Assembly: GCF_030380735.1 (NCBI RefSeq) | Contig: NZ_JAUDRZ010000026.1 | Location: 496,001 to 560,000, forward strand | DNA length: 64,000 nt | DNA from: Rhizobium sp. S152 | GTDB taxonomy: Bacteria; Pseudomonadota; Alphaproteobacteria; Rhizobiales; Rhizobiaceae | Direction: 5' to 3' | Part shown: one piece after another, positions 62,410-64,000 of the stretch | Layout: each line of letters begins with the position of its first letter | How positions within the stretch are numbered: position 1 is the first letter of the stretch | Notes under the pieces: model-generated | What the model was told of the DNA's origin: nothing | The model's database searches: none | Seen by the model: the letters and a program-made list of their open reading frames with translations, nothing else | Made by a program: the position numbers and the translations under genes

Positions 62410-62811
62410 ATGAAGGCATTCGGCATTGCGTACATCGCGACACTCGCTTCTTTTCTGCTCATCGATGCGGTGTGGCTGGGCTTGCTGGCAAAGAATTTCT
62501 ATCGTCAGCAACTTGGCGAGCTTATGCTGCCCTCCCCCAGCCTCGCGGTTGCCGCGGCCTTCTACGTGGTCTTTGCGATTTCGATCGTGGTACTTGCGGT
62601 GCGTCCGGGTCTCGGTGCAGGTTCGGTGTGGGTCGCGGTCGGATACGGCGCTGTCCTTGGGCTTGCGGCATACGGAACCTACGACATGACGAATCTTTCG
62701 ACGCTGAAGGGATGGCCCGTTAGTCTGAGCATTGTCGATATGATCTGGGGAACCGTCCTCACCAGCGTTGCAAGCGCCTGCGGATACGCGGCAGCCCGGG
62801 CCATCACGTAG
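62410..62811 (+). CDS. DUF2177 membrane protein
   Basis: A 133-residue inner-membrane protein with four predicted spans, from the ATG at 62410 (CAGGAGA 6 bp upstream). The start MKAFGIAYIATLASFLLIDA and the motif YGTYDMTNLSTLKGWP match DUF2177 (COG4852). The family has no assigned function; its conserved Asp/Trp residues in the first span are present (FLLIDAVWLGLL). Confidence 0.88.
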   Translation: MKAFGIAYIATLASFLLIDAVWLGLLAKNFYRQQLGELMLPSPSLAVAAAFYVVFAISIVVLAVRPGLGAGSVWVAVGYGAVLGLAAYGTYDMTNLSTLKGWPVSLSIVDMIWGTVLTSVASACGYAAARAIT

Positions 62812-62858
62812 GGAAACACCGCATTGACGAGCAGCCGGACCTGCACCATCTATTCGAC

Positions 62859-63485
62859 ATGCCCAAAAAAGAGAAGAACGACGTTGAACTCATAAGAGGG
62901 TGGACGCTGCTTACGTCAGCGACACTTGGGTCTGCAGTGCGCGCGAAGGGTATCCTGCAAGAAATACAGGCCCGTCTTCCCGCGGCTTCAAAGAAGTCTA
63001 TATCGTTGGAAGGCGTCGAACTGACACTGTCGATGCCGACCAGCAGTAAATCCGCATTCAATGCTGCAGTGGCCATTATATCGAATACTGTCGCAGAAGC
63101 CGAGAACCTGCCTGTCATACCGCGCGAAATTCAGGACATCCTGACGATCAAGCCGACCGAGAGGCACCGCTGGCTTGCGGACGGCCGTCTTCCTAGTGCG
63201 GGAACCCGGACCGTCAGGTTAAACGGGCGCGCTCGGCAAATCACCTTCCACGTCTTCGATCCTAAGGTCGTTGAGGACTTGCTCGACCGGGGAATTGTTG
63301 ACGAGTGGCGCGTGGAAGACGCTGAAGCAAAGGCGGAAAAGCGTCGCAGGACGGCCTACGAGGCAAAGTTGGCGAAGTCCGCAAAGGCCGCCAAGAAGAA
63401 AAAAGTCAAGCCGACGAAGGCAGACGACGCGGCTTCTCAGCTAAGAGGCTGGGAGGAGTTCGACGTCGATGGGTTGCTACGCTAA
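62859..63485 (+). CDS. Hypothetical protein with Lys-rich C-terminus
   Basis: A 208-residue protein, starting MPKKEKNDVELIRG without a clear ribosome binding site. Residues ~105-145 (TERHRWLADGRLPSAG, then RARQITFHVFDPKVVEDLLD) read like a small helix-turn-helix or MerR-like DNA-binding region. The C-terminal ~50 residues are a basic Ala/Lys stretch (AEKRRRTAYEAKLAKSAKAA). A nucleic-acid-binding function is suggested only by these features. It is convergent with the small membrane gene, with a palindrome at the ends. Confidence 0.65.
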   Translation: MPKKEKNDVELIRGWTLLTSATLGSAVRAKGILQEIQARLPAASKKSISLEGVELTLSMPTSSKSAFNAAVAIISNTVAEAENLPVIPREIQDILTIKPTERHRWLADGRLPSAGTRTVRLNGRARQITFHVFDPKVVEDLLDRGIVDEWRVEDAEAKAEKRRRTAYEAKLAKSAKAAKKKKVKPTKADDAASQLRGWEEFDVDGLLR

Positions 63486-63489
63486 CTAC

Positions 63490-63503
63490 AACAGCTAGCT
63501 GTT
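63490..63503. repeat. 14-bp palindrome between convergent genes
   Basis: AACAGCTAGCTGTT, fully symmetric, overlaps the TAG stop of the small membrane gene and starts 4 bp after the hypothetical gene. It has no loop, so a terminator role is uncertain; it may be a site for a DNA-binding protein or chance. Confidence 0.3.
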
Positions 63504-63695
63504 CCTCGCGCCTCGCCATTTGATGAGATATCCGAAGCCTGGCCCGATCAGGATTCCGCCGATCACCCACTCGACCAAGGTCAGAGGAGTTTCGTCGGGG
63601 TCGTGTCCGGTAAGATATAGGAAAAGGAAAAACGCAGCGACGCCGACGACTATCAGCGACAATGCAACGAAGAGATTTTTGCGCGAACCCCGCAT
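63495..63695 (-). CDS. Small two-span membrane protein (hypothetical)
   Basis: A 66-residue protein; AAAGGA lies 5 bp before the ATG at 63695. Two hydrophobic segments (LFVALSLIVVGVAAFFLFLY and VEWVIGGILIGPGFGYLI) separated by a short polar loop. No family recognised. The clear ribosome binding site and spans support a real gene. Confidence 0.75.
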   Translation of the reverse strand: MRGSRKNLFVALSLIVVGVAAFFLFLYLTGHDPDETPLTLVEWVIGGILIGPGFGYLIKWRGARNS

Positions 63696-63871
63696 GGGTA
63701 TCCTTTTCCAAACCGAGAGTGTGACAAGCTAGTGTACTTCACCGTCTCGGCAACGCCGGCTCCCTGGCACTGCGATCTCCCAATCGTCATCGAGTCAGGC
63801 GCTGCCTGGTACCGCTGAGCGGTCGAGACAATCCAGTGCTTTCGTGGTCGCGTGGTTCCACTCAATGAACC

Positions 63872-64000
63872 TTATCGCATTTGTCCTTCGTTCTCGTCCG
63901 CCGGATCGTAGTTGATGTCCCAATCTTTGATGGGCTTCTTCCCCGGCGGCGTCTTGTGTTCGGTCGCATCCTCCGACCCGGTTATCACGGTCGGCTTGGC
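63872..64000 (-). CDS. C-terminal end of a protein cut by the window edge
   Basis: The minus strand is open from 64000 to a TAA at 63874-63872 and encodes about 42 residues, ending GKKPIKDWDINYDPADENEG followed by QMR. The sequence is polar with no similarity I recognise. Most of the gene lies beyond the window, so no function can be given. The 63696-63871 gap before it has no other gene. Confidence 0.6.
   Translation of the reverse strand, partial: AKPTVITGSEDATEHKTPPGKKPIKDWDINYDPADENEGQMR

Noticed and set aside
1..64000. tRNA/rRNA genes, CRISPR arrays, integrases or transposases
   Set aside because: No tRNA cloverleaf, rRNA segment, regularly spaced direct repeats, or recombinase motifs were seen; island boundaries therefore cannot be proposed.

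Overview
The window looks like an accessory stretch of a rhizobial (Rhizobiaceae-type alphaproteobacterial) genome, either a chromid/plasmid or a variable chromosomal region. The base composition is moderately GC-rich. A large DUF1217 protein, a family I know mainly from Rhizobiales, supports this, as do many LysR/TetR/SDR modules, class III cyclase and GGDEF signalling genes and a MexF-like RND pump. I see no rRNA, tRNA, CRISPR array, integrase, transposase or replication gene, so replicon type and island boundaries cannot be set from this sequence.

Layout. 1-3.2 kb: partial TetR gene, SDR oxidoreductase, a small membrane ORF followed by a perfect 15-bp inverted repeat, and a PD-(D/E)XK nuclease-like gene. 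3.2-11.1 kb: two paralogous ~930-residue STAND-type regulators (OmpR-like winged helix + NTPase + helical C-terminus) flank an AraC regulator and a ring-cleavage-dioxygenase-like VOC protein. 11.1-17.4 kb: redox/detoxification block (LysR, SDR, NAD(P)-binding reductase, quinone oxidoreductase, exported alpha/beta hydrolase) with two divergent TetR genes and palindromic operators. 17.6-25.7 kb: a 929-residue DUF1217 repeat protein, convergent with a three-gene operon (multidomain peptidoglycan hydrolase, secreted Cys-containing protein, membrane-embedded patatin-like phospholipase). 26.3-32.8 kb: glutathione S-transferase, a large DUF4209/HEPN-like protein, a frameshifted LysR gene, a class III adenylate cyclase, DUF1993 and LysR. 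32.9-38.9 kb: efflux cassette of a pseudoenzyme-like hydrolase, RND adaptor, RND pump and MarR, with a shared operator-like sequence at both ends. 39.1-40.3 kb: a DUF5343 + TIGR02391/HEPN gene pair. 41-44 kb: sugar-type ABC importer (binding protein + two permeases) without an ATPase. 44-48 kb: hypothetical, lipoprotein and membrane proteins. 48.2-50 kb: a TetR gene with a probable N-terminal frameshift and a Tat-exported dehalogenase/epoxide-hydrolase-like enzyme. 50-58.8 kb: DAACS symporter, cold shock protein, DUF427, MATE pump, quinone oxidoreductase, XdhC-like protein, LysR, YciI. 58.9-64 kb: hypotheticals, a solute-binding protein coupled to a diguanylate cyclase, DUF3140, DUF2177 and small membrane proteins.

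Reading across genes: most of the region is sensing and detoxification of small molecules, with regulators next to oxidoreductases, hydrolases and pumps. Two sets of repeated operator-like sequences tie separate loci together: TTGTACC-N4-GGAACA at 17.5, 26.2 and 48.2 kb, and GTGC(A/T)ATTACACA at 32.8 and 38.3 kb. Four loci have defence- or toxin-like features (PD-(D/E)XK at 2 kb, the peptidoglycan hydrolase/phospholipase operon at 20-26 kb, the DUF4209 HEPN-like gene at 27-29 kb, the DUF5343-HEPN pair at 39-40 kb). The last two and the 20-26 kb operon are my best candidates for incompletely described systems. All family assignments come from motif reading, without database searches.
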